64,000 bases of DNA from positions 2,768,001 through 2,832,000 of the forward strand of contig NZ_AP023213.1 of assembly GCF_014218275.1 (NCBI RefSeq), in the 5' to 3' direction. The notes under the pieces were generated by a model that ran no database searches, was not told the DNA's origin, and saw only the letters and a program-made list of their open reading frames with translations. Positions 27,875-38,074 of the stretch are shown here, one piece after another. Position 1 is the stretch's first letter. Each line of letters starts with the position of its first letter. This DNA comes from Citrifermentans bremense. GTDB taxonomy: Bacteria; Desulfobacterota; Desulfuromonadia; Geobacterales; Geobacteraceae. The position numbers and the translations under genes are program-made.

Positions 27875-29245
27875 TCAGAACCCCGGCACCCCCGTCGGCA
27901 CTTGGTCCCAATAGGTGACCATGCCGTTATGCCACTTCACTATCTGTACGCTCTCATCCTGCGAGATCACTATGGCTATAGCCTGATGCAGCTTCTGACA
28001 CAGACGGTAGGCCGCCCGGTGGCGGGTCCCGACACCCTCGCTTAGGACCGGCTCGGACTGCTCCCCTTCCGTATCAAGTGCGTGCGCCACCATGCCTACG
28101 CTGTCCAGATCACCGGAGATCACCCCGCCGAAACCTAGAAGTTCCTGCCTTTTGGTTATCACCACAGCGCCGTCGACTGCGGAAAGCGCGGCTATGAAAT
28201 GTGCGACATCGAAAATGGCCTCGTCCAGAAGGGCTATGTTCTCGTTCTTGCTGTTTACGTACTCTTGCCACCCCACCTGTTTTTCTGGAGCATCTGGGTC
28301 CCCGTGGATCTCAGCCAAGGTATTCATGATTCGCAGGGTCAGGCTCAGGAAGCGCTGCCTGGAATCGTACTCCAGGAACTGGTATTTGAGGGTCAGGTAA
28401 GGATTTTCCTCCAGAATCTCCTCTGCCATCTCAGGAGGAAGGTAAACCAGCAGGCCACCATGGTTCGAGTTTCTGATCACGCTGATGATCCGCCGTATGG
28501 CCTGTTGCCCTATGCTGCTGCCGAATTCCGGGTCCAACTCTGCCCAAGCGCGTTCAGTGCGGACGCGAGCGGCCTGGTGCAGAGCCCAAGTCTCCGCGTT
28601 GAGAGCGCCAAGGCTTGTATTGAGCCATTTCGAGTTGAAGACGTCGAGCGTGGGGCAGTTGATCTGTCCACCGTTCAAAGACGCTATGATGTTGTCTCCA
28701 ATACAGACTGAGATCTGCCCGGGGCCGGTAACGTACACCACCAGGCTCAACGGCATGGGAGGCGAAGTCTTCCTCCCGCCGTAGACCGCGTGCATCCAGC
28801 GGGTCCCGGAATGCAGCAGCCCCCAGATCTGGGCACCCAGCGCCGGCTCAACGAAGATCCCGATCAAGGTACGGTAAAAATCAGCCGCCGGCGCCAGACG
28901 GTGCAATTCGTACTCGTTAAAGGGACGGGTCCTGGAGAAGATCAGTCGATGCATCCCGGTGGGCGGCCCTTCATTGGCGGCGAACAGGTAGGAGTCCCTT
29001 ATGATGAGTCGAAACATCACCGGTCGCTCTTCTTCCCGCAAAAGACTCGCCTGGTAGCAGGTCGAGATCACCTGTTCCAGTGTCCCCCGGTCCGGAAGCT
29101 GGAACTCCCCCCCCTCTTCCCGGCAAAGGCGCGCCACGAAAGCTTCATCCTCCCAGCGCTCGAAGATGAAGGAGACCAGGTCTCTCGGATAACTGTGACC
29201 AAACGGCGATGGGGTGCGCGTGAGCGATTCCTTTATCTTATTCAT
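27875..29245 (-). CDS. DACNV-type protein with C-terminal diadenylate cyclase domain
   Basis: 456 residues if started at ATG 29245 (MNKIKESLTR), after GGGGAGAGG. The C-terminal ~110 residues look like a DisA_N/DAC domain: VDGAVVITKRQELLGFGG carries the Asp-Gly-Ala motif and GTRHRAAYRL the Arg-His-Arg motif. Both are needed to make c-di-AMP from ATP. The N-terminal ~330 residues match the DACNV sensor type rather than the DisA scanning domain; no membrane helix is seen. It ends seven bases from dinB, convergent. Activity or mere nucleotide sensing cannot be told from sequence. Confidence 0.75.
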   Translation of the reverse strand: MNKIKESLTRTPSPFGHSYPRDLVSFIFERWEDEAFVARLCREEGGEFQLPDRGTLEQVISTCYQASLLREEERPVMFRLIIRDSYLFAANEGPPTGMHRLIFSRTRPFNEYELHRLAPAADFYRTLIGIFVEPALGAQIWGLLHSGTRWMHAVYGGRKTSPPMPLSLVVYVTGPGQISVCIGDNIIASLNGGQINCPTLDVFNSKWLNTSLGALNAETWALHQAARVRTERAWAELDPEFGSSIGQQAIRRIISVIRNSNHGGLLVYLPPEMAEEILEENPYLTLKYQFLEYDSRQRFLSLTLRIMNTLAEIHGDPDAPEKQVGWQEYVNSKNENIALLDEAIFDVAHFIAALSAVDGAVVITKRQELLGFGGVISGDLDSVGMVAHALDTEGEQSEPVLSEGVGTRHRAAYRLCQKLHQAIAIVISQDESVQIVKWHNGMVTYWDQVPTGVPGF

Positions 29246-29272
29246 TCTCCTCTCCCCAGCCTGCACCCGCGA

Positions 29273-30559
<1,287 letters not shown>

Positions 30560-30583
30560 GTTGCACCTCCCTATGCGGCACAT

Positions 30584-30915
30584 CTTTCAATATGCCTCTG
30601 CGGTTGTGAGCGCATCGTGCTCGACAATCTCGCCTGGTCCGTTACCCCGATACCTTGCCAAACGTCTTCCGTGTCATCAGCAGCTTCAAATATTAGCTTA
30701 TTTTTAAATATTTTGTCGCAAAGTTCGGGATTCGGTCCAAAGAATGGGCCTGCCATCGCCTCTGCCCGCTTCATGCTCAGGGCAAGCCCATCCTGCACCT
30801 TCTATCGAACCGAAAAAGGCGGAACAAAAGGTCAACAGCGCAGCTGGCGGTGCTTTACATGGTGTGGCTATTTTGTTAAGATGGCCACCGTTTTATCTCC
30901 CACAAAGGTTCCCAA
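30584..30915. other. Divergent intergenic region between tviB-like gene and mutS
   Basis: 332 bases. The mutS-proximal end holds a good sigma-70 promoter (separate entry). On the minus strand, an AT-rich part around 30695-30720 with TAATAT could be the promoter for the dehydrogenase. No gene or riboswitch is recognised. Confidence 0.5.
30854..30882 (+). promoter_or_regulatory. Sigma-70 promoter of mutS
   Basis: TTTACA (30854-30859), 17 bases, TAAGAT (30877-30882), followed by mutS at 30916. Confidence 0.65.
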
Positions 30916-33525
30916 ATGTCTGAAATGACGCCCATGATGCGGCAATTCCTTGAGATCAAGGCTGAACACCCCGACGCCATCCTCTTCTTCAGATGCGGCG
31001 ACTTCTACGAGATGTTTTTGGAGGACGCGGTTAAAGCCTCCCGCATCCTCGGCATCACCCTCACCTCGCGCAACAAGAACGCCGACGGCTCCGAGGTCCC
31101 TCTTTGCGGCGTCCCCTATCACTCCTGCGCCCCCTACATCGCAAAGCTCGTCGAGGCAGGGGAAAAGGTCGCCATCTGCGAACAGGCCGAGGACCCGAAG
31201 CAGGCCAAGGGGATCGTCAAGCGCGAGGTGGTGAAGGTGATCACTCCCGGCTTGGTCATCGAGGACGCTTCTCTCTCCCCCAAGGAAAACAATTACCTGC
31301 TCGCCCTTTGCTGTGACGGCGAGTGCTACGGGCTCTCCTACCTCGACCTCTCCACGGGCGAATTCCGGGTCACGCAACTCGACGGGCTCCAGGCGGCTCT
31401 GGCCGAGGTGACCTGCATAGGCCCCCGTGAGATCATCCTCCCGGTCAGTTTCCGTGAGGAACCGAAGCGAAAGGGAGTGGCCCACGTCCTCGTGGACCGC
31501 AGCATCACCTACTTCGAGGAATGGGTCTTCGACCCAGACTACTGCAAACGCTTGGTGGCAAACCAGTTCAAGGGGGCTACTGCCGAGTCCCTTGGGTGCG
31601 ACGGCCTCCCCACCGCCCTTCTCGCCGCCGGCGCCGTGTTGCACTACCTGGTGGACACCCAGAAGGGGCACGCTCCCCATGTCACCGGCATCACCCCGTA
31701 CAACGAGAGCGAGCATCTGCTGCTGGACGAGTCGACCAGGAGGAACCTGGAGCTGACTGCGACACTCTCAGAGGGAAAGCGCAAGGGATCGCTTTTGGGA
31801 CTTCTGGACCGTACCGTCACAGCCATGGGAGGGAGAAAGCTCAAACAGTGGATCAACTACCCGCTCATGGACCTGAAGAAGATCCGGCAGCGGCAAGAGG
31901 CGATTCAGGAGCTGATGGAGGCCCCCGGGACCCGCGAAACGATCAAGTCTCTCCTGGGCGGGGTCTACGACCTCGAGCGCCTGAACGGCCGCATCAGCCT
32001 TGCCTCCGCCTCGGCCAAGGACCTCTCCGCCCTGAGGTCTTCGCTCAGCCGCCTCCCCGCAATTAAGGAGCAGATGGCGTCCTGCGGCGCCCCGCTTATC
32101 AAGGAACTGGACGCAGGAGTCGACCCGCTCGACGAACTCTGCGACCTCGTCGCCAGGGCAATCGTGGACGACCCACCCTTCGTCCTTCGCGACGGCGGCA
32201 TCATCGCGGACGGCTACAACCAGGAACTCGACGAGCTGCGGGCCATCAGCCGCGAGGGTAAAGGGTTCATAGCAAGGCTTGAGGCGCAGGAGAAGGCGCG
32301 CACCGGGATCTCTTCGCTCAAGATCCGCTACAACAAGGTCTTCGGCTACTACATCGAGGTGACCAAGGCGAACGTCTCGGCCATCCCTGACGACTACATC
32401 AGAAGACAGACCCTCGCCAACGCCGAGCGGTACATCACCCCGGAGTTGAAGGAATACGAGGAGAAGGTGCTCGGAGCCGAGGACCGGATCAAGGACCTGG
32501 AGTTCTCACTGTTCCAGGAGGTGCGCGAGGCAGCCGCGGCGCAAGGGGAGAGGATCGCCCGCACCGCCGACCGCTTGGCCTGCCTCGACGTCCTGGTCAG
32601 CCTCTCCGAACTCGCCCACGACAAAGGGTACTGCCGTCCCGAGGTGCACGAGGGGAGCGAGCTCAGCATCACGGAGGGGAGGCACCCGGTCATCGAGGAC
32701 ATGCACTCTTCCGAGCGCTTCGTCCCCAACGACACGCTTTTGGACAACGGAGAGAACCAGCTCATCATCATCACCGGCCCGAACATGGCCGGTAAATCGA
32801 CCTTCATGCGCCAGGTCGCCCTGATCACGCTGATGGCCCAGATGGGGAGCTTCGTCCCGGCGGACAAGGCGCTCATCCCGGTGGTCGACCGCATCTTCAC
32901 CAGGGTCGGCGCGTCGGACAACCTGGCCCGCGGCCACTCCACCTTCATGGTGGAGATGATGGAGAGCGCCGCCATACTCAGGGGGGCTACGGCCAAGAGC
33001 CTGGTCATCCTGGACGAGATCGGCCGCGGCACCTCCACCTTCGACGGCGTCTCCATCGCCTGGGCCGTGGCGGAATTCCTGCACGACAACAAGACGCACG
33101 CGGCCAAGACCCTCTTCGCCACCCACTACCACGAACTGACCGAGCTCGCCGTAACCCGCCAGGGAATCAAGAACTTCAACATAGCCGTCAGGGAATGGAA
33201 CGAGCGCATCATCTTTCTGAGGAAGATCGTTCCAGGCGGCGCCTCGCACTCCTACGGCATCCAGGTCGCCCGACTGGCCGGACTCCCCCAGGCGGTGATC
33301 GACCGGGCCAAGGAGATCCTCACCAACCTGGAGAAGGGTGAGTACGGCGAAGGAGGGGTTCCGCGCCTTGCGCGCGGCAAGAAGGTTCCTCCCCCGTCCC
33401 CGCAGCTCTCGCTCTTTGGCGGCGGCGACGACCAGATCAGGGAGAGGCTCAAGGATGTCGAAGTGGCGCTACTGACGCCTCTGGAAGCGCTGAATCTCGT
33501 GGATGAACTGAAGAGGATGATCTAG
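30916..33525 (+). CDS. mutS: DNA mismatch repair protein MutS
   Basis: 869 residues, full length. The N-terminal mismatch-binding loop [11 protein letters not shown] holds the Phe-x-Glu wedge (Phe in DFYEMF). The C-terminal ATPase has Walker [11 protein letters not shown], Walker [17 protein letters not shown] and the ABC-type dimer motif. It recognises mismatches and small loops and recruits MutL, which is not here. Amidase gene amiC follows after three bases, so the two are probably co-transcribed. Confidence 0.97.
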   Translation: MSEMTPMMRQFLEIKAEHPDAILFFRCGDFYEMFLEDAVKASRILGITLTSRNKNADGSEVPLCGVPYHSCAPYIAKLVEAGEKVAICEQAEDPKQAKGIVKREVVKVITPGLVIEDASLSPKENNYLLALCCDGECYGLSYLDLSTGEFRVTQLDGLQAALAEVTCIGPREIILPVSFREEPKRKGVAHVLVDRSITYFEEWVFDPDYCKRLVANQFKGATAESLGCDGLPTALLAAGAVLHYLVDTQKGHAPHVTGITPYNESEHLLLDESTRRNLELTATLSEGKRKGSLLGLLDRTVTAMGGRKLKQWINYPLMDLKKIRQRQEAIQELMEAPGTRETIKSLLGGVYDLERLNGRISLASASAKDLSALRSSLSRLPAIKEQMASCGAPLIKELDAGVDPLDELCDLVARAIVDDPPFVLRDGGIIADGYNQELDELRAISREGKGFIARLEAQEKARTGISSLKIRYNKVFGYYIEVTKANVSAIPDDYIRRQTLANAERYITPELKEYEEKVLGAEDRIKDLEFSLFQEVREAAAAQGERIARTADRLACLDVLVSLSELAHDKGYCRPEVHEGSELSITEGRHPVIEDMHSSERFVPNDTLLDNGENQLIIITGPNMAGKSTFMRQVALITLMAQMGSFVPADKALIPVVDRIFTRVGASDNLARGHSTFMVEMMESAAILRGATAKSLVILDEIGRGTSTFDGVSIAWAVAEFLHDNKTHAAKTLFATHYHELTELAVTRQGIKNFNIAVREWNERIIFLRKIVPGGASHSYGIQVARLAGLPQAVIDRAKEILTNLEKGEYGEGGVPRLARGKKVPPPSPQLSLFGGGDDQIRERLKDVEVALLTPLEALNLVDELKRMI

Positions 33526-33528
33526 ACG

Positions 33529-34770
33529 ATGGACAGAAGGGACTTCGTAAAATACCTGGGACTTTCGCTCCCCTACTACCAGTGGCTATCCTGCCGGATG
33601 CTGGCGGCACAGGGGTCGCTTCTGCTCACACCTTTTCTCCCGGCGCAAGCCGGCGCTGCCACCGCCGCAGGGCTGGTCCCGGTCACCGAACTGAAGCACT
33701 GGTCCACTCCAGACTACACTCGCATCGCCATCACGACAGGGAGCGAACTCCCCTACGAGCATCACAAACTCCCGAACCGCCTCTACCTTGACCTGCAGGG
33801 CGCCAAGCTGAACCCGGGGGTGAAAGACCTGAGCATCGGGGACGGCCTTTTGAAAAGCGTGAGGATCGCGCAGTTCCAGGCGTCGACCGTCCGTGTGGTG
33901 CTCGACTTGGACAGCATAAAGGACTATAAGGTCTTCACCTTCTCCGACCCATTCCGCATCATCATCGACGTGAAGGGCGACCGACGGCAGGAGATCTCCT
34001 CTTCCAAAGAGGTCATCGAGACCGCCCAGCCCGAGCCCAAGCCTGTCGAGAAGCCGAAATCTTCCGGAAAGTTCAAGCCGGGAAAGATCAGGAGAATCGT
34101 CATCGATCCGGGTCACGGAGGGCACGACCCGGGCGCCGTCAGCCCCTCAGGCACCCGCGAGAAGGACATAGTGCTCCAGATCGGACTGAAACTGGCGCAA
34201 AAGGTGCGGGAGGAACTTGGCATCGATGCGGTGATGACCAGGTCGACGGACGTCTTCCTTGAGTTGCAGGAGAGAACGGCAATCGCCAACAAGGTGGGAG
34301 CGGACCTCTTCGTCTCCGTCCATGCCAACGCGTCGCTCAACCGCGGCGCGAACGGCATCGAAACCTATTACCTCAACCTGGCCAAGACAGAGAAGGCGGC
34401 GCAACTGGCGGCCAAGGAAAACGGAACCTCACTGGAAAAGGTTAGCATGCTGCAGGCGGTGCTCTTCGACCTGATGGCGAACTACAAGTTGAACGACTCC
34501 GCGCACCTGGCCGACGAAGTGCAGAAGGCGCTTTTCAAAAAGGCGCAGACAGGGTACGCGACGGTGAAAAACCTGGGAGTGAAACAAGGCCCCTTCTACG
34601 TCCTTGTCGGGGCCACCATGCCGAGCATCCTGGTGGAAACCGCGTTCCTCAGCAACGACCGCGACGAGCAAAAGCTCAAGGAGCCCCAGTATCAAGACCT
34701 CACCGCCGACGGGATCCTCTCCGGCATCAAAGGGTACATCACCTCGCTTAACAAGATCCACGCCGGGTAA
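33529..34770 (+). CDS. amiC: N-acetylmuramoyl-L-alanine amidase (AMIN + Amidase_3), Tat-type signal
   Basis: 413 residues. The N-terminus MDRRDFVKYLGL is a twin-arginine signal (RRxFxK) followed by a weakly hydrophobic stretch. Next is an AMIN domain (YTRIAITTGSELPYEH ... VRVVLDLDSIKDY) and a zinc-dependent amidase: VIDPGHGGHDPGAV, NKVGADLFVSVHANAS and ILVETAFLSN. It cuts the amide bond between muramic acid and the stem peptide during cell separation in the periplasm. It starts three bases after mutS. E. coli AmiC also uses Tat. Confidence 0.9.
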   Translation: MDRRDFVKYLGLSLPYYQWLSCRMLAAQGSLLLTPFLPAQAGAATAAGLVPVTELKHWSTPDYTRIAITTGSELPYEHHKLPNRLYLDLQGAKLNPGVKDLSIGDGLLKSVRIAQFQASTVRVVLDLDSIKDYKVFTFSDPFRIIIDVKGDRRQEISSSKEVIETAQPEPKPVEKPKSSGKFKPGKIRRIVIDPGHGGHDPGAVSPSGTREKDIVLQIGLKLAQKVREELGIDAVMTRSTDVFLELQERTAIANKVGADLFVSVHANASLNRGANGIETYYLNLAKTEKAAQLAAKENGTSLEKVSMLQAVLFDLMANYKLNDSAHLADEVQKALFKKAQTGYATVKNLGVKQGPFYVLVGATMPSILVETAFLSNDRDEQKLKEPQYQDLTADGILSGIKGYITSLNKIHAG

Positions 34771-34823
34771 AGCACCCACCCCGCCTTAATCAGCAGAAGG
34801 CGGCAGCACTGCAAACGCAAAAA

Positions 34824-34847
34824 GGCCGGCATTTAGCCGGCCTTTTT
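34824..34847. terminator. Bidirectional terminator between amiC and the zinc-ribbon gene
   Basis: GGCCGGC / GCCGGCC stem, A-run on the left and T-run on the right. It serves the two convergent genes. Confidence 0.9.
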
Positions 34848-34868
34848 ATTTCAGAAATGCCAGGGTCC

Positions 34869-36899
34869 TTACTGAGCGGCGGCCACCGTAGAACCCACCA
34901 CCTCGACCCCGAAATCCGCAGCTTCCTTGGGTACGTTGGCGATAGCCACCACGAACCCGATGGGCTGTCCCGGCTTGACGCCGAGATTGGAGAGGGAATC
35001 ACCGAACTGGTTGTTCATGATCGACTCGAGCTTATCCAAAGGAAGCGTCGTCAGTTGCTCCTTAGAAAGCCTGTTGCCGCAGTACGCAGTTTTCTGCATC
35101 AGCATCTTGCCGCTTTTGTCATAAAGGCTCACCCGTACCTGTATCGAGGCTCTTGACTTGCGGAAGGAATTGACTGCCTCGCCGGTCACAACGAACAGCT
35201 CCCCAGCCTGTGGGTTCTGGTAGAAGGATGCCTGCGGGTTCCTGATGGTGATTCGCCCTTCCTCGGGGACCTCCATACCGAACCACTTAGCCACGAATCC
35301 GATTCCCATCTTGTCCAGTTTCTGAAGCGCGGCGGGGCCGCTTTGCAGCACGTAAAGACCGGCAGCACTCAAGGCCAGCACCACGATGACCGAGATGGCG
35401 ACGATCGCGATGGTGAACGCGGAGCGCCCTTTACGGCGTGAAATGATGGAGAGCGGAGGGAGCTCATCCTCAGGAAACTCATCGGGCGCCACATCGGGGG
35501 GGGCCTCACCAAAGCTGAAGTCAAGCGGCGAAGCAGCCGCCTTTGGGGCTTGTCCCGGGACTGCTGCGGGAGCGGAAGTTGTCGCAGCTTTTGCCTGCCC
35601 GACGGCGGCTGAACCGGCGACACCCGCCAATGCAGCTCCGGCTAGAGGAGCGGCTGCCGGCTTGGGAGCGGGTTCGGGCTCAGCGTCTTCATCGAAGGAG
35701 AGTTCGCCGAAGCTGAATTCCTCATCCGCCTCTGCAGCGGAAGGGTGCTGGGGTGCAACCGGGGCCGCGGTTTCCTCGAAGGATAGTTCGCCGAAATCCA
35801 TGGTGGCGGCAGCAACTGCAGGCTTTTCTTCGGCGAGGGCTTCCTCTTGAAACGACAATTCGCCGAAGCCGGGAGTGGCAACAGATGCCGGCGTCTGTTG
35901 CTGCGGCAAAGCGGCTTCCTCTTCGAAGGAGAAGTCGCCGAAGTCGAGTGTGCTTTCCGCAGCGGCAGCGCCTTTTCCTTCCTCAAGGGCGGGGGCCTGC
36001 TCCTCAAAGGAGAAGTCTCCGAAATCATGCGAGGGCGCAGCGGTTTCCGCTGCTTCTTCTTTGACGGCGCCGGGTGTCTCATCAAAAGAGAACTCGCCGA
36101 AGTCTAGCGATTCCGCCGCTGCAGGAGCCTGGGGTTCTTCCTTGGCGGCAGAGGCCGAATCGTCGAAGGAGAACTCGCCGAAGTCGAACGCATCCGCTGC
36201 TGCGGGTGCAGCCGGGGTATTCTCCTTGACAAGTGGCGTCTCCTCGTCGAAGGAAAATTCTCCGAAATCAAAGGCATCTGCCGCGGCAGACGATGCCTGT
36301 TCTTTTTTGGCCGACGCAGGTTCCTCAGCGAAACTCACCTCGCCGAAGTCCAGGTCACCGCCCGCAGCCTCCTCTTTTGCCGGAGCAGCTGCAGTTTCAT
36401 CATTGAACTCGAAGTCCCCGAACTCCCCGAACTCTGCCGGCGCGGCTGGCGCAGTAGGCCCTTCAGCAGCAGTCCCACTGTCGAAACTGAGATCACCAAA
36501 ATCGAGACCGCCGCCCGCGGCGGCTGCAGCTTTCTCGGGCACAAACGTGTCTTGCGTCTGGGCAGGAGATTCTGCGCCCGCCTCGGAAGCGAAATCTAAA
36601 TCGCCTAAGTCAAAGCCACCAGCCTCAGCTTCCTGCTTAAGTTTGGCACCAACCTCCAGTGCAGCGAGTTCGTTTCCAGCCTCTCCTGCTGCAGGAGCCG
36701 GCGCCTCCGGAGCGGCGGCAGCGGCGGGAGCGCCCAGCCCCGAGAGCAGGGCATCGAACTCCGATTCCTCCTGCTTTTGCTCGGCGCCAGCCACAAAGAC
36801 ATGGCGACACTTGGAGCAACGTACCTTCACTCCACCCGGCTTGAGCTTGGAGTCGTCCAGGCGGAACTTGGTGTTGCATTGATCACATTGGAGAATCAT
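34869..36899 (-). CDS. MJ0042 zinc-ribbon / DUF3426 membrane protein with FG-type repeats
   Basis: 676 residues. The N-terminal zinc ribbon has two CxxC pairs (CDQCNTKFRLDD, VRCSKCRHVF). Residues about 100-440 are a low-complexity region with about eleven copies of a short motif like DFGEFSFDE, spaced by Ala/Pro/Glu-rich linkers. Then comes a single membrane helix (FTIAIVAISVIVVLALSAAG) and a C-terminal DUF3426-like domain (about 520-676) that would face the periplasm. The family is common in proteobacteria and has no firm function. The repeat block is much longer than usual. Confidence 0.8.
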   Translation of the reverse strand: MILQCDQCNTKFRLDDSKLKPGGVKVRCSKCRHVFVAGAEQKQEESEFDALLSGLGAPAAAAAPEAPAPAAGEAGNELAALEVGAKLKQEAEAGGFDLGDLDFASEAGAESPAQTQDTFVPEKAAAAAGGGLDFGDLSFDSGTAAEGPTAPAAPAEFGEFGDFEFNDETAAAPAKEEAAGGDLDFGEVSFAEEPASAKKEQASSAAADAFDFGEFSFDEETPLVKENTPAAPAAADAFDFGEFSFDDSASAAKEEPQAPAAAESLDFGEFSFDETPGAVKEEAAETAAPSHDFGDFSFEEQAPALEEGKGAAAAESTLDFGDFSFEEEAALPQQQTPASVATPGFGELSFQEEALAEEKPAVAAATMDFGELSFEETAAPVAPQHPSAAEADEEFSFGELSFDEDAEPEPAPKPAAAPLAGAALAGVAGSAAVGQAKAATTSAPAAVPGQAPKAAASPLDFSFGEAPPDVAPDEFPEDELPPLSIISRRKGRSAFTIAIVAISVIVVLALSAAGLYVLQSGPAALQKLDKMGIGFVAKWFGMEVPEEGRITIRNPQASFYQNPQAGELFVVTGEAVNSFRKSRASIQVRVSLYDKSGKMLMQKTAYCGNRLSKEQLTTLPLDKLESIMNNQFGDSLSNLGVKPGQPIGFVVAIANVPKEAADFGVEVVGSTVAAAQ

Positions 36900-37150
36900 T
36901 CAGCCCCTCCGATTCGTTTTGAAAAAATCCGGCGCGTGATGCCGCTGACCTGTACGAGCAGAGGTCTTGTGGCGCCGCGGATGAAGTGTAGCCGGTGTAA
37001 TTAAATGCCGGTGGGACGCTCCATTAATTTTCTCCCGATTTCCTATAGCAGATGGATTTTCCAGTGTCAATTCATTCTGGCCCAGCACCCGCCTTTGTGG
37101 TATAAATACCCCGAAATACTAAATCAACTCCGTCTAAAAGAGGTCCGGAC

Positions 37151-37846
37151 ATGAAAAAACACCTCACTAAAATATCGCTCCTGCCGAGCCTGCTTCTGAT
37201 CGCCAATGTGGCCTGGGCAGCCCCGGAACTTTTTGTGGAACAGGGAACCTACAGATTCGGCACCGTCGCGCAAGGCAAGAAGGTACAGCATAGCTTCAAA
37301 ATCAAAAACAGCGGCGACGCCCCGCTGCAGATAAAGAAGATCGAGGTCTCCTGCGGTTGCACCGCGGCCAAACCCTCCACTTCCGTCATTCAGCCTGGAA
37401 AGGGTGCGGAGATAGACGTCGTTTTCGACTCGACCGAATTCGGTGGCAAGGTAGTCAAGAGCGTCACCATGATCACCAATGCCGGCAAGACCCCCTCCTA
37501 CACCTTCAACCTGGAGGGAACCGTATCCGAAGAGCTTCAGGTAACGCCGCGACAGTTGAGCCTGGGACCGGTGACGCCGGGCGTTGCGAAACTCGTCACC
37601 ATCAATGTCACCAATAACGGGAATAACAGCATCAGGCTCATCGCCGTCAACGTGAATTCCAACACGCTGCAGATAAAGTCAACCATCGGGAAGAGAGAGT
37701 TGAAGCCGGGGGAAACAGGCCAAGTGAATTTGAGCATTCAGGGACGGTCGGAATCGAAGATACTGAGCGGGTACGTGCACATCGTGACCAGCAGTGCCAG
37801 AAAAAAAGAGATCACCGTTCCGGTTTATGGCACATTGGCCAAGTAA
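37151..37846 (+). CDS. DUF1573 immunoglobulin-like exported protein
   Basis: 231 residues with a signal peptide (SLLLIANVAWA). DUF1573 core: YRFGTVAQGKKVQHSFKIKNSGDAPLQI and VSCGCTAAKPS, with the conserved Cys-Gly-Cys. Two Ig-like (MSP/ASH-type) beta-sandwich domains are likely. The function of the family is unknown; it is often periplasmic. A TATAAA element lies upstream near 37102. The next feature is tRNA-Arg on the same strand. Confidence 0.85.
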   Translation: MKKHLTKISLLPSLLLIANVAWAAPELFVEQGTYRFGTVAQGKKVQHSFKIKNSGDAPLQIKKIEVSCGCTAAKPSTSVIQPGKGAEIDVVFDSTEFGGKVVKSVTMITNAGKTPSYTFNLEGTVSEELQVTPRQLSLGPVTPGVAKLVTINVTNNGNNSIRLIAVNVNSNTLQIKSTIGKRELKPGETGQVNLSIQGRSESKILSGYVHIVTSSARKKEITVPVYGTLAK

Positions 37847-37912
37847 CCTGATATTTTTTTCACTTAAGCCTTGAGTTGCTACAGGAAATGGTGTAATAAG
37901 TAGTTCTTTGCC

Positions 37913-37989
37913 GGGCGGGTAGCTCAGTTGGATAGAGTACTGGCCTCCGAAGCCAGGGGTCATGGGTTCGAATCCCATCTCGCCCACCA
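37913..37989 (+). tRNA. tRNA-Arg (anticodon CCG)
   Basis: A complete cloverleaf: acceptor GGGCGGG / CTCGCCC with one G-U pair, D arm AGCTCAGTTGGATAGAG, anticodon stem CTGGC / GCCAG with loop CTCCGAA (anticodon CCG), T arm GGGTTCGAATCCC, and encoded ACCA end. It reads the CGG arginine codon. Confidence 0.97.
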
Positions 37990-38000
37990 ACTCTTCATAA

Positions 38001-38060
38001 AAAACCGTTGCGATTCTGCTGATTCTTTTAAAGGGACTCACAGAAACGCAGCGGTTTTTT
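38001..38060. terminator. Long-loop hairpin with A/T runs, likely bidirectional terminator
   Basis: AACCGTTGCG pairs with CGCAGCGGTT (one G-U pair) across a loop of about 34 bases, with an A-run before and a T-run after. It separates tRNA-Arg from the convergent end of the large minus-strand operon. Confidence 0.6.
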
Positions 38061-38074
38061 CTTTGTGAAACAGG

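Noticed and set aside
37078-37096. Sigma-54 site before the DUF1573 gene
   Set aside because: GG-N10-GC spacing occurs but the -12 half is CCGC rather than TTGC, so it is probably chance.
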